Assembly: GCF_036226405.1 (NCBI RefSeq)
Contig: NZ_CP108464.1
Coordinates: 248,001 to 312,000, forward strand
DNA length: 64,000 nucleotides
Origin: Streptomyces sp. NBC_01260
Lineage (GTDB): Bacteria > Actinomycetota > Actinomycetes > Streptomycetales > Streptomycetaceae
Direction of reading: 5' to 3'
This document shows, one piece after another, positions 25,114-34,345 of this stretch. Below the pieces are notes generated by a model. That model was not told the DNA's origin. It ran no database searches and was given only the letters and a program-made list of their open reading frames with translations. The translations under genes were made by a program, and so were the position numbers. Within the stretch, counting starts at the first letter, position 1. Each line of letters starts with the position of its first letter.

Positions 25114-27945
25114 ATGTCCGATCACTCCCTCACACCTCCCCCCGCCGAGGGCGGAATGTCACGCCGCGGAGTGCTTCGAGCGGCGGCCTCAGTGGGCGCC
25201 CTGTTCGCGCTCTCCTCGCTGCCTGAGTTCACGTCGGCTGCCACCGCCGTTACGCGCCCCGACACTCAGTCGCTGGTCCCGGACGCGGAGACGATCAGGC
25301 TCTGGTACACGCGCCCCGGCGCGGAAAGCAAGATCATCGAGGAGGGCCTGCCCATCGGCAACGGCCGGCTGGGCGCCCTGGTCACAGGAGACCCGTCCCG
25401 TGACGTCCTGATCCTCTCGGACGCGACCCTGTGGACCGGTCACGCGAACGCTACCTTGCAGTCGGACGGGCAGTTCCCCTACGAGGCATCCAACTTCGGC
25501 ACGTTCGGGATGCTCGCCAAGGCGTACCTCGACATACCCGCCCACGCCACATCCGCGATCAGCGGATACCGCCGCAGCCTCGACATGAGCAACGGCCTGG
25601 TGACCGGCGAGTACCAGGCCGGCGGGGTCACCTACCGGCGCGAGGTGTTCTCCAGCCATCCCGACGACGTGATCGTGGTGCGTCTGACCCAGAGCGGTGG
25701 CGGGAGCTATACCGGGTCGATGACGCTGGCCGGAACCCGCGGCGAGACCGTGACGTCGAACGCGAGCGCCGCCGAAGTGTCGTTCGACGCGACGCTGCCC
25801 AACACACTCAAGTACGCCACCGCAGTACGGGCCGCCGGCAAGGGCGGCACCGTCTCCGCGACTGGCGCGAAGGTGACATTCAGCAACTGCACCGAGGTCG
25901 TACTGGTCCTCTCCGGTGGCACGAACTACAAGGCGGACGCATCCGTTCAGTACAAGGACGCCACGCTGGTGCCGCTCACCGTCGCGCGCACCAAGGCTTC
26001 GCAGGCCGCCGCCGTGGCCGGCTCGACGCTGGTCGCCACTCACGTGGCCGACTACCAGCGACTCGACCAGCGGATGACAGTGAACCTGGGGGCCTCCAGC
26101 GCCGCCCAGCGGGCGCTGGACACACCGGCCCGGCTCGCCGCAAGGGCCGCCACCGGCTCCGCCCCCGACCCCGAACTCGAAGCCTCCTACCTTCAGTTCG
26201 GCCGCTACCTGACGATCACCGGTTCACGCGGCAGCCTCCCGACCAACCTCCAGGGCCTGTGGGTCGACAGCAACCAGCCACCGTGGTTCAGCGACTACCA
26301 CACCGACATCAACGTCCAGATGAACTACTGGCTGCCCGACCGTGTCGGCCTGCCCGAGTGCTTCGACGCCTTCACCGACTACTGCGTGGCCCAGCTGCCT
26401 GGCTGGCAGGCGACGACCACCGCCCTTTTCCAGGACTCCCGCAACCGTTTCCGCAACACGTCCGGCAAGGTCGCCGGCTGGACGATGGCCATCACCGCCA
26501 ACATCTGGGGCGGCAACGGCTGGTGGTGGCACCCCGCCGGCAACGCCTGGATGTGCAACTCGCTCTTCGAGCACTACGAGTACACCCTGGACGACACCCA
26601 CCTCGCCAAGATCTACCCCCTACTCAAGGGCGCCTGCGAATTCTGGGAGTCCCGGCTCATCACCATGACCGTGGCGGGACGTGAGGTCCTGGTCGATGAC
26701 CACGACTGGTCTCCCGAGCACGGCCCGGAGAACGCCCGTGGCATCACATACGCCCAGGAACTGGTCTGGCAGCTGTTCGCCAACTACCGCACCGCCGCTG
26801 CCAAGCTCGGCAAGGACGCCTCGTACGCCTCCACGGTCGCCGGCCTCCAGAGCAAGCTCTACATGCCCGCGGTCAGTACCACGAGCGGCTGGCTGGAGGA
26901 GTGGATGAGCGACGACAACCTGGGCGAGACCACCCACCGCCACCTCTCCGCCCATGTGGGTCTCTTCCCGGGTGACCGCATCAACCTCCAGGACTCCCCC
27001 GACTCGCTCATCAGAGGTGCCACCAAGCTGCTGGAGGCGCGGGGCCTTGCGAGCTACGGCTGGGCGAGTGCCTGGCGGGCCATGTGCTGGGCACGGCTGA
27101 AGCATGCCGACAAGGCGTACGACCTCATGCTCTCCGTACTGAACCCGTCGGGCACCGCCGACGCCGGCACCGCGATCAACATGTTCGACATGTACCGCTA
27201 CGGAGGCGGCTACATCTTCCAGATCGACGGCAACTACGGCACACCGGTCGCGATGGTCGAGATGCTGGCGCAGTCCCGGCCCGGACGCGTGGAGCTGCTG
27301 CCCGCGCTGCCCGAGGCATGGGCGGCGGAAGGATCGGTCACCGGCTTGGGCCTCCGCGGCGGGCTTAGCCTGAACATGAGCTGGAAGTCCGGGAAGGTCA
27401 TCAGCGCCACCGTGCGCGGTGCGGCCGGTCGGTCCACCACGATCGTCTACGGCGACTGGAGCCAGCAGGTCACGATCCCCTCCACCGGGTCGGTGACGGT
27501 CACGCCGCCCGCACAGTACACCGTCTTCCAACTGGTCAACCGCCAGTCGGGACGGGCGATGGACATCGCGAACGCGTCGATGGCCGCAGGCACCGGGGCC
27601 GTTCAGTACACACCGAGTTCTGCGGCGAACCAGCAGTTCCGGTTCACCCCGGTCGGCGGCGGTGTGTACGAGATCTACACGACACACGCCACCACCCCGC
27701 TGGCGCTGGGCATCAGCGGCGGAGGGTCGGCCGACGGCGCGAAGCTCATCCAGTGGCAATCGCTGCACGACACGAACATGCAGTGGAAGATCACCGACAC
27801 CGGTGACGGCCATGTCGTCCTCACCTGCCTCCGCAGCGGCAAGGTGCTGGGTGTGACCGGCGGCTCGGCGTCCAACGGCGCGACGATCGAGCAGCAGACC
27901 GCCAACGGCGGCACCGGCCAGCAGTGGCGGCGCGTCGGTAAGTGA
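25114..27945 (+). CDS. Secreted GH95 alpha-L-fucosidase with C-terminal ricin-type lectin domain
   Basis: 943 residues with a twin-arginine signal (SRRGVLRAAASVG). The N-terminal beta domain begins at IRLWYTRPG and LPIGNGRLGALV; the (alpha/alpha)6 barrel covers about residues 370-720. E535 (DWSPEHGP) is the expected general acid and D705 (QIDGNYG) the base partner. N400 corresponds to Asn423 of the Bifidobacterium enzyme, but its Asn421 equivalent is Asp398 (HTDINVQMNYW). From about residue 805 there is a ricin-B/CBM13 domain (QLVNRQSG, QYTPSSAANQQF, QQWRRVGK). Known family action: inverting hydrolysis of Fucalpha1-2Gal; some members prefer other L-sugars. It supplies fucose to the adjacent operon. 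ATG 25114 follows GAAGGAG. Confidence 0.9.
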   Translation: MSDHSLTPPPAEGGMSRRGVLRAAASVGALFALSSLPEFTSAATAVTRPDTQSLVPDAETIRLWYTRPGAESKIIEEGLPIGNGRLGALVTGDPSRDVLILSDATLWTGHANATLQSDGQFPYEASNFGTFGMLAKAYLDIPAHATSAISGYRRSLDMSNGLVTGEYQAGGVTYRREVFSSHPDDVIVVRLTQSGGGSYTGSMTLAGTRGETVTSNASAAEVSFDATLPNTLKYATAVRAAGKGGTVSATGAKVTFSNCTEVVLVLSGGTNYKADASVQYKDATLVPLTVARTKASQAAAVAGSTLVATHVADYQRLDQRMTVNLGASSAAQRALDTPARLAARAATGSAPDPELEASYLQFGRYLTITGSRGSLPTNLQGLWVDSNQPPWFSDYHTDINVQMNYWLPDRVGLPECFDAFTDYCVAQLPGWQATTTALFQDSRNRFRNTSGKVAGWTMAITANIWGGNGWWWHPAGNAWMCNSLFEHYEYTLDDTHLAKIYPLLKGACEFWESRLITMTVAGREVLVDDHDWSPEHGPENARGITYAQELVWQLFANYRTAAAKLGKDASYASTVAGLQSKLYMPAVSTTSGWLEEWMSDDNLGETTHRHLSAHVGLFPGDRINLQDSPDSLIRGATKLLEARGLASYGWASAWRAMCWARLKHADKAYDLMLSVLNPSGTADAGTAINMFDMYRYGGGYIFQIDGNYGTPVAMVEMLAQSRPGRVELLPALPEAWAAEGSVTGLGLRGGLSLNMSWKSGKVISATVRGAAGRSTTIVYGDWSQQVTIPSTGSVTVTPPAQYTVFQLVNRQSGRAMDIANASMAAGTGAVQYTPSSAANQQFRFTPVGGGVYEIYTTHATTPLALGISGGGSADGAKLIQWQSLHDTNMQWKITDTGDGHVVLTCLRSGKVLGVTGGSASNGATIEQQTANGGTGQQWRRVGK

Positions 27946-27973
27946 GCCCGGCACGTCCGATGTAGCCCATCCC

Positions 27974-28015
27974 GGCGTGAGGGACGCCCAGCGAGAGCAG
28001 GGCGCCCCTCACGCC
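27974..28015 (+). terminator. Terminator hairpin after GH95
   Basis: GGCGTGAGGGACGCCC and GGGCGCCCCTCACGCC pair over 16 bp with one mismatch and a 10-nt loop, 28 nt after the stop codon. Confidence 0.75.
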
Positions 28016-28064
28016 AAGCCGACACGCACTGCGCACAGGACGGGCTCGCGCAGCTGACTTCGGC

Positions 28065-28295
28065 CCGGCCCTCGCCGAGCCGGGGTACCGCTGCCTGCGT
28101 ATCGCTCCCACTCCCCGGGCTGGCGCATGCGCGCAGCGAGCTGCTTACCCGTACGGAAGGGCGAGCGTGGAGTGGGCCGTCACGGACGGCGTACTGACCG
28201 TCTCGGCCCTCGTGCCACCGAACACGACCAACGAAGTGGCACTGCCGGACGGCCCCCGGCCGGACGTGGGCCCGGGCCTGCCCGGTGGGTGGCGC
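28065..28295 (+). pseudogene. C-terminal fragment of a GH78 alpha-L-rhamnosidase
   Basis: One open frame reads LAEPGYRCLRIAP, then AAYPYGRASVEWAVTDG, then LTVSALVPPNTTNEVALPDG. This resembles the C-terminal beta-sandwich of bacterial alpha-L-rhamnosidases (AEPGYRxLRIAP, SPYGxxxVxW, VPPNTTAxVxLP). No catalytic domain precedes it; the sequence upstream is the GH95 terminator. An orphan tail left by deletion, in a degraded stretch shared with the GH3 remnant. Confidence 0.65.
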
Positions 28296-28415
28296 CCTGC
28301 CCTTCGCGCAGCCCGTGGCGCTGACGGCGGTGGAGAATGGCGCTGGCCGGCCTGCACCGCCGGCGGGCTCGTCACGGAGGCCGGCAGTGACGCCGCTCCG
28401 CCTGCCACTCAAGGG

Positions 28416-29570
28416 CTACAGAGTCAGACCTGCCCCGTGCGGGAACAGCGGGTTCTCCGTGTCATCGGGCACGTCGGGACGTGAAGCCCTGACAGCCTCC
28501 ATGGATCGGGGAAGCTCGAAGGGCAGCCGTCCTTCCGGCCTCGTCCGGCCGAAGACCACGTCCAGCAACGCGGCGTCGTCGGCGCCGTAGTCGGCGACCA
28601 GGGCGGCCGCCCGCTCCGCGATCTCCGGGATGACCGCGGCCCGCTCCAGGTTGACGCAGACGACGGTCGGCACCCTTTCCAGCAGATCGAGGATCGGCTC
28701 GAGCTCTTCGGGCGTGAACTCCAGCGTGCCCGAGTGGAAGAACGACTCGAACCTGTTGGTGCGCTGCTCGTACGGGGTGCTCAGGCGCAGCACCGCGAGG
28801 TCCGCCTGACCGGGATCGGTCACCACCTCGGCGTATTCCATGGCCACGTCCGCCGTCACGTTCTCCACGTACAGCTTGGGGCGGCCCGCCACCGGCAGCC
28901 TCCCGCCGGAGTTGGTCAGGACGGTCAGCGAGCGGCGCTGCGCGCGGGCGCCGGCCTCGACGAAGTCGGCACGACCGACTGTCTCGTCGGCCAGGTCCGC
29001 GTCGACGTACGGGGCGTCGAAGAGGCCGAGGACGAACTTCTCGCGCAGGAGGCGGCGCAGCGACTGGTCGAGTCGGGTCTCGGGAACGAGGCCCGACTCG
29101 ACCAGCTCGATGATCAGGTCCGTACGGTCCTCGCCGCCGAACTGGTCGCAGCCCGCGTCCAGGACGCGCGCCGCGCGCTGGAGCTCGGTCAGCGATTCCA
29201 GGCCCCAGGCCCGCGCCTGGTGCGTCTCGCCGAAGATCTCGGCGTCGCTGATCAGGCCCCAGTCCGTGCAGACTATGCCGTCGAAGCCGAGCTTTTCCCG
29301 CAACAGCCCTTGTACGACGCCCTTGTTGACACCGAATCCGACCTCTTCCCAGTCGGTGCCGATGGGCTGCCGTAGTAGGGCATCATCTGCGCGCACCCGG
29401 CGGAGATGGCCGCCTTGAACGGCTCCAGGTGCAGATCGCGCATGCCACCGGGGTAGACCTGTTCCTTGCCCCAGGGGAAGTGCGGGTCCTCGCCGTCCTT
29501 CTGCGGGCCTCCGCCAGGGAAGTGCTTGACCATGGCGGACACGGAGTGCTTGCCGAGCCGCTCGCCGAGC
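28416..29570 (-). pseudogene. 5'-truncated and frameshifted GH3 glycoside hydrolase
   Basis: The 3' part keeps the nucleophile region FDGIVCTDWG (Asp of CTDW) and the complete C-terminal alpha/beta domains to GAGLTL. The preceding piece, SVSAMVKHFPGGGPQKDGED to AQMMPYYG, lies in another frame; the shift is near 29365, where PYYGSP should continue with IGTDWEEVGFG. About 200 N-terminal residues that form the start of the barrel are missing, and the divergent TetR gene begins at 29601 instead. Substrate was probably a beta-glucoside or beta-xyloside. Non-functional as it stands. Confidence 0.82.
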
Positions 29571-29600
29571 GCCCGACCTGCGCCGATTACAGTGATCCGC

Positions 29601-30254
29601 ATGGATCGGAACCAGGGCCGGAACCCCCGCACGAACGGAACGAGAGGGAGCTACGCGGTCGGCGACGAACGGCGCGCGAGGATCCTGGACGCCGCCGTCA
29701 CGCACTTCGCCCGGTGGGGCTTCAACGCCTCCTCGATGGCCCGCATCGCCAAGGACGTCGGCATCACCCAGGGCGGCCTGCTGCACCATTTCCGGTCCAA
29801 GGAGGACCTGCTCGTCTCCGTCCTGGAACACAGCGACGAGCAGGACGTCGAACGCTTCTTCTCCCGGAATCCGGGCAACGCGACAGAGGCCTTCACGGCG
29901 ATTCTGGACCTGGCCGAATACAATGCCGGGCGGCCTGGCCGCACCAAGATGTTCAACGTTCTCGCCGGCGAGGCGGGGGAACCGGCCCACCCCGCCCACG
30001 GCTACTTCGAGCGCCGCTACCGCACGGTCATCGACAAGATCACCGCAGTCCTTCAGCGTGACATGGCTGACGGCGCAGTAGAGCCCGGCACCGACTGCGA
30101 GGCCGCCGCCACCGAACTCGTCGCCGTCATGGACGGGCTGCAACTCCAGTGGGCACTCGCACCGAAGACGTACGACATGACGGGCCGGCTGCACCTCTAC
30201 GCCGACCGGCTGCTGCGCTCGATCACCGTCGACGGCTCAGGAATGCCAGCCTGA
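29601..30254 (+). CDS. TetR-family transcriptional regulator
   Basis: 217 residues. The N-terminal helix-turn-helix (about 22-68) reads RILDAAVTHFARWGFNASSM with MARIAKDVGITQGGLLHHF as the recognition part, followed by SKEDLL, the usual TetR junction. The C-terminal ligand domain is all helical with no recognised family. It sits where the 5' end of the GH3 gene should be, so it may be the former GH3 regulator (many actinobacterial GH3 genes have divergent TetR genes of this type) or may have arrived with the deletion. ATG 29601 is the only start close to the DNA-binding domain. Confidence 0.85.
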   Translation: MDRNQGRNPRTNGTRGSYAVGDERRARILDAAVTHFARWGFNASSMARIAKDVGITQGGLLHHFRSKEDLLVSVLEHSDEQDVERFFSRNPGNATEAFTAILDLAEYNAGRPGRTKMFNVLAGEAGEPAHPAHGYFERRYRTVIDKITAVLQRDMADGAVEPGTDCEAAATELVAVMDGLQLQWALAPKTYDMTGRLHLYADRLLRSITVDGSGMPA

Positions 30255-30336
30255 CCTCGCCCGGCGGCCACGGACCACGGTCCCGCACCGGGCATCGGCC
30301 TCGCCTGAAGTGACAGTCCCGCCGTGACCGAGAGTT

Positions 30337-30358
30337 AGATATCTTGACATAGCTATCT
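30337..30358. promoter_or_regulatory. Imperfect palindrome overlapping the MarR promoter (probable MarR operator)
   Basis: AGATA (30337-30341) and TATCT (30354-30358) form inverted arms around AT-rich DNA containing the -35 hexamer. This is the size and placement of MarR-type autoregulatory operators. Confidence 0.55.
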
Positions 30359-30373
30359 CTGGATACTTAGAGT
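30344..30373 (+). promoter_or_regulatory. Promoter of the MarR gene, possibly leaderless
   Basis: TTGACA (30344-30349), an 18-nt spacer and TAGAGT (30368-30373) form a good vegetative promoter. Transcription would begin near 30380, at the ATG of the MarR gene (30381), suggesting a leaderless message. Confidence 0.5.
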
Positions 30374-30380
30374 CGTGGTC

Positions 30381-30854
30381 ATGCCCCGCCCCAGCAGGTT
30401 CGTACAGGACGTCGACCACGTAGCCGCCGAGCTCGTGTCGTGCCTGCCCGCGCTGGCCCGGGCCGTGGAGCGGCAGATCGGTCCACACGTCGAGCACCCC
30501 AAACCGTCCGAGGCGCAGATCGCCCTGCTCCGTCACGTCGAGGCCAACGACGGAGCGACGGTGCGCAGGGCGGCCGAAGCGCTGCTGATGAAGCCGAACA
30601 ACGTGAGCGCGCTGGTGACCCAACTGACCGAGCAGGGCCTGCTGGAGCGCCGGCCGGACCCTGCCGACAAGCGCATCGCTCACCTGCACCTCACCTCGAC
30701 CTCGCGGCAGCAGCTCACCGAGGTCCAGAAGCTGATGAGCGGCCTGGTCGCCGGGGCTCTCCAGACCATGACCGAAGGTGAACTGGACGCTCTCGGCTCG
30801 GCACTGGGCGCGCTGCACGCGCTCAACGACCGCCTGCATCCCCTCAGTCACTGA
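30381..30854 (+). CDS. MarR-family transcriptional regulator
   Basis: 157 residues from ATG 30381; a GTG two codons upstream is the alternative. The winged helix is at about 40-110 (SEAQIALLRHVEANDGATV, AAEALLMKPNNVSALV as recognition helix, then LERRPDPADKRI, the wing with the conserved DxR). Flanking helices form the dimer interface. It lies 217 nt upstream of a co-directional DHA2-type exporter, the standard pairing in which the regulator represses itself and the pump until a ligand binds. A palindrome overlaps its -35 region. Confidence 0.88.
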   Translation: MPRPSRFVQDVDHVAAELVSCLPALARAVERQIGPHVEHPKPSEAQIALLRHVEANDGATVRRAAEALLMKPNNVSALVTQLTEQGLLERRPDPADKRIAHLHLTSTSRQQLTEVQKLMSGLVAGALQTMTEGELDALGSALGALHALNDRLHPLSH

Positions 30855-31071
30855 CACGCGCAGCCGGCGCCCCGGACTCTCCGGGCTGTCGCGCCCGTAG
30901 TCGTACGAGTCGCACGGGCCATTTCCGCGTGCCGACGGGATGAAACCTCTCCCCCACCGCGTCCGGCCTTCCTCAGGCCCCGGATGCCGCTTCGTCATGC
31001 GCGGACGCCTGGCCCCGTCCGCGCATGACACCCGACACACACCCGATATCTCACGAAGGACAGACACCTTC

Positions 31072-32664
31072 ATGCCCTCCGACGTCCTGAACTCCCCGGC
31101 TCCGCCTGCGCGTCCGGTCCACGAGGAGCAGCCGCGCGGCCGCCGCGCGAACCCGTGGCTGACCCTCGTCGCCGTCGCCTTCGGCCTCTTCATGGTCGGC
31201 CTCGACGGCTCGGTCGTCTCGATCGCCAACCCGGAGATCGGCCGGGACCTCAACGCCTCCACGGCCGACCTCCAGTGGGTCACCAACAGCTACCTGCTCG
31301 CCCTCGCCGCCGCACTGATCCTCGGCGGCAAGCTCGGCGACCGTTTCGGCCGCCGCACCTTCTATCTCGTAGGAGTCGCGGGATTCACCGTCGCCTCCGT
31401 GGCCATCGGCCTCTCCGGATCCATCGAAGGAGTCATCGCGTTCCGCGCGCTCCAGGGCTTCTTCGGCGCACTGCTGATGCCCAACACCCTGGGCATGCTG
31501 CGCGCCGTCTTCCCACCGAAGAAGTTCGGCATGGCGGTCGGCATCTGGGCCATGGTGTCCTCCGTCTCCACCGCGCTCGGTCCAATCGTGGGCGGCCTGC
31601 TCGTCGAGCACGTCAACTGGGAGTCGGTCTTCTACATCAACGCGCCCATCGGCGTCCTCGCGCTCGTCTTCAGCATCATCGTGCTGCCGCAGAGCAGGAA
31701 CACCAGCGCCACAGATGAGAAGTTCGACATCCCGGGCGTCGTCCTGCTGGCGCTCGGCCTTCTCGCGGTTGTCTTCGGCGTCGTCAAGGGCGAGACCTGG
31801 GGCTGGACTTCGGCCGGCACGCTGGGGACCATCATCGCCGGCGTGCTGATCCTGCTGCTGTTCGGCCGGTACGAGACACGAATCGCGCACCCACTGCTGC
31901 CCATGCGTCTGTTCCGGAACCCGGCGCTGACCATCGGCACCGTCATCACCGCGCTGAACTTCTTCGTCCTGCTCGGCATGATCTTCTTCGTGATGCTGTA
32001 CCTGCAGAACGTACGGGGCTTCACCCCTGTCCAGGCCGGTGTCCGCACCCTGCCGCTGAGCCTCGCTTCGGTCGTGGCATCACCCCTGGGCGCCGCGCTC
32101 ACCCAGAAGTTCGGCCCCCGGCTCACGATGCCGCTGGGCATGGCCCTCCAGGCAGCAGCCTGCTTCGCGATGCTCGGATGGGGTGCGGACTCGTCCTACA
32201 CCGCGATGTGGCCCCCGTTCATCGCGCTCGGCCTGGGTGTCGGCATGGTGATGGCGTCGTCCTCCGATGCGATCGTCGGGAACGCACCGGTCAAGGACGG
32301 CGGGGTCGCAGGCGGCCTTCAGGCGACGGCGCTGCAGATAGGCGGCGCGCTGGGCACGTCCGTCCTGGTCTCCCTGATCAGCAGCCGCGTCGGCTCGACG
32401 CTGACCGGCGAGCTGACCTCGTCCGGGGTACCCGCCGATGTGGCCCACGGGCTGAGCGAGGCGAAGGACGCCGTGGCGATGGGCGTCGCGCCGGTCTCCG
32501 ACGGGATGCCGGCGCAGCTCAGCTCCGCGGTCGTCGAGGGAAGCCACCAGGCGTTCATGAACGGCGTCCACACCGCCGTGCTCGTCTCGGGCCTGCTATG
32601 CCTGCTGGGTGCCCTGCTCGCCGTGGTCGGTGTACGGCGCAGCCCCGAGGCGATCGGTCACTGA
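31072..32664 (+). CDS. Major facilitator superfamily drug exporter, DHA2 family (14 spans)
   Basis: 530 residues with about 14 hydrophobic spans. Motif C-like and motif A signatures are seen: LDGSVVSIANPEIGRDL in helix 1, GGKLGDRFGRR in the loop after helix 2, and GPIVGGLL in helix 5. The family extrudes toxic compounds using the proton gradient. The ATG 31072 is chosen over upstream in-frame codons because GAAGGA precedes it by 9-10 nt and the helix 1 position then fits relatives. Regulated probably by the MarR protein just upstream. Confidence 0.9.
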   Translation: MPSDVLNSPAPPARPVHEEQPRGRRANPWLTLVAVAFGLFMVGLDGSVVSIANPEIGRDLNASTADLQWVTNSYLLALAAALILGGKLGDRFGRRTFYLVGVAGFTVASVAIGLSGSIEGVIAFRALQGFFGALLMPNTLGMLRAVFPPKKFGMAVGIWAMVSSVSTALGPIVGGLLVEHVNWESVFYINAPIGVLALVFSIIVLPQSRNTSATDEKFDIPGVVLLALGLLAVVFGVVKGETWGWTSAGTLGTIIAGVLILLLFGRYETRIAHPLLPMRLFRNPALTIGTVITALNFFVLLGMIFFVMLYLQNVRGFTPVQAGVRTLPLSLASVVASPLGAALTQKFGPRLTMPLGMALQAAACFAMLGWGADSSYTAMWPPFIALGLGVGMVMASSSDAIVGNAPVKDGGVAGGLQATALQIGGALGTSVLVSLISSRVGSTLTGELTSSGVPADVAHGLSEAKDAVAMGVAPVSDGMPAQLSSAVVEGSHQAFMNGVHTAVLVSGLLCLLGALLAVVGVRRSPEAIGH

Positions 32665-32848
32665 GACCGAGCGGCCCGGCCGGGTGACGCAGCAGGGAGA
32701 CAGGCCCCCTCGCGCCCGGCCGAGCGTGCTGTCTCCGCTGCCGGAGACGAAGCCCACCCGCCCGGCCAATGACCGCCCTCGCAGTTCTTCCCACCCAGGC
32801 CTTCCCGCTCACGATCGATGTCTTCTCGCCCGGGGTCGGCCCCCGGCA

Positions 32849-33616
32849 TCACACCGGATGCCCGCGCCCCGGGCCCTGGCCCTGCTTTCCCGGACCCTGT
32901 TCCGCGGCATCTCCAGCTGGGAATGCCAACAGTTGTTCCACCTCACGGTGAGCGCAGTCGACGATCGCGCGAACGCACCGGGCGGCGTCTTCCGGGCGTC
33001 CGCCGGAGATGGCCTCGGCCGCCTCCGTATGGCGGCGCACCGCGTCAGCGTCCACGCGGTCCGGCATCAGCGGAAGGTCACGACGGGCGACGAGAAGCTC
33101 CTCTGTGACCTCGGAGAGCTGGGCGAACATGCCGTTTCCGGACGCGTTCAGCAGCGCCCGGTGAAAGGCCAAGTCTGCCGCTATGAAGCCCTGGATGTCA
33201 TCGCTATGGGCGACGCTCTCCATCTCGCGGGCGAGTTCGACGAGCGTATTCCGGGTGTCGGGCGAAGCGCTCACTGCCGCGAGGGCAGCGGCGGAGGGTT
33301 CCACGGCGGCCCGCAGCTCCGCGAGTTCGCGCAACTGGGTGCTACGAAACGGGGATGCCAATCGCCATCGGATGACCTGGGGGTCGTAAAGGTTCCACTC
33401 GGCCATCGGCCGGACGGTGATCCCCACGCGGGGCCGACTGGTGACGACCCGCTTCGACTCCAGGACCCTGACTGCCTCGCGTGCCACCGTGCGAGAGACT
33501 CCGTACCGCTCTTGTACGTCCTCGAGACGGATCACCTCACCCGCACGCATCTCATCCGAGGCGAGGGATTCACCGATCCGCCTGACCACCTGACCGTGTA
33601 GTCCGTGCAGTTCCAC
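32849..33616 (-). CDS. GntR-family regulator with FCD domain, likely for the sugar-acid cluster
   Basis: 255 residues. The winged helix at about 10-75 has LEDVQERYGVSRTVAREAVR; the linker PRVGITVRP and WNLYDPQVIRWR is typical of the FadR group that controls sugar-acid genes. FCD residues include DLAFHRALL, RRHTEA and DCAHREVE. The GTG at 33616 is preferred because AAGGAG lies 4 nt upstream; more distal in-frame starts have none. It lies downstream of, and on the same strand as, the aldolase-kinase-dehydratase operon. The palindrome at 38107 upstream of the dehydratase gene is its most likely target. Confidence 0.87.
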   Translation of the reverse strand: MELHGLHGQVVRRIGESLASDEMRAGEVIRLEDVQERYGVSRTVAREAVRVLESKRVVTSRPRVGITVRPMAEWNLYDPQVIRWRLASPFRSTQLRELAELRAAVEPSAAALAAVSASPDTRNTLVELAREMESVAHSDDIQGFIAADLAFHRALLNASGNGMFAQLSEVTEELLVARRDLPLMPDRVDADAVRRHTEAAEAISGGRPEDAARCVRAIVDCAHREVEQLLAFPAGDAAEQGPGKQGQGPGRGHPV

Positions 33617-33675
33617 GCCACTCCTTGTCACACTCTCAAACACCCGGTTCGTGCCAATTCTGCCGTCCGGCGGTG

Positions 33676-34305
33676 TCAACAAGCCTCAGCGAGTCTGCGC
33701 AGGAGGTCACTCACCCGTTCACCGGCGCTGCGGACGCCCCCCGATGTCAGGGCCGACCCCATCCCGCAGGCCACCGCGCCAGCGGCTATCCAATCCGGCG
33801 CGTTCTCGCTTGTCACACCGCCCGTCGGCAGCACGGGTGCCTGGGGAAGTGCGGCACGGACGTCACGCAGCCAGGCAGGTGAGACCGTCGACGCCGGGAA
33901 GAGCTTGAGCGCGTCAGCCCCCTCCTCCAGGGCACGCACCATCTCGGTCGGGGTGGAGACGCCCGGAAACACCGGGACACCGTATCGGTGACCCGTCCGG
34001 ATGACTTCCGGGTGGAGGCTCGGTGACACGAGGAAGCGGGCACCCGCTTCGACGGCCGCACGCGCCGCAGCCGCGTCAATGACAGTGCCCGCGCCGAGCA
34101 GCGCGTCCGGGCGGGTCTCGGCGAGCCGGGCCAGCGCGGTGAGGGCGCGTGGCGTGGTGAGGGCGATCTCCACGGCGTGCAGCCCAGCGTCCAGCACTGC
34201 GTCCGCCGCGGCGACGGCCTCCTTCGGCCCTGCCGTGCGGATGATGCCGAACACTCGCTGTGCGGTGACGGCCTGGACGGTCTCCCATCGGTACATGGCG
34301 TTCAT
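33676..34305 (-). CDS. KDPG/KDPGal aldolase (class I, Eda/DgoA family)
   Basis: 209 residues. Glu46 (VEIALTT) and the Schiff-base Lys134 (ALKLFPAS) match Glu45 and Lys133 of E. coli Eda; FPGVSTPTE and LPTGGV bind phosphate and pyruvate. It cleaves 2-keto-3-deoxy-6-phospho-gluconate or -galactonate to pyruvate and glyceraldehyde-3-phosphate. AGGAG lies 5 nt before ATG 34305. It follows the kinase gene by 40 nt, so the pair can convert a 2-keto-3-deoxy sugar acid to central metabolites. A broken relative remains at 5585. Confidence 0.92.
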   Translation of the reverse strand: MNAMYRWETVQAVTAQRVFGIIRTAGPKEAVAAADAVLDAGLHAVEIALTTPRALTALARLAETRPDALLGAGTVIDAAAARAAVEAGARFLVSPSLHPEVIRTGHRYGVPVFPGVSTPTEMVRALEEGADALKLFPASTVSPAWLRDVRAALPQAPVLPTGGVTSENAPDWIAAGAVACGMGSALTSGGVRSAGERVSDLLRRLAEAC

Positions 34306-34345
34306 GCTCTCCTGCTCGTGAAGTGGCGCGCCGGGGTGGGCGGCG

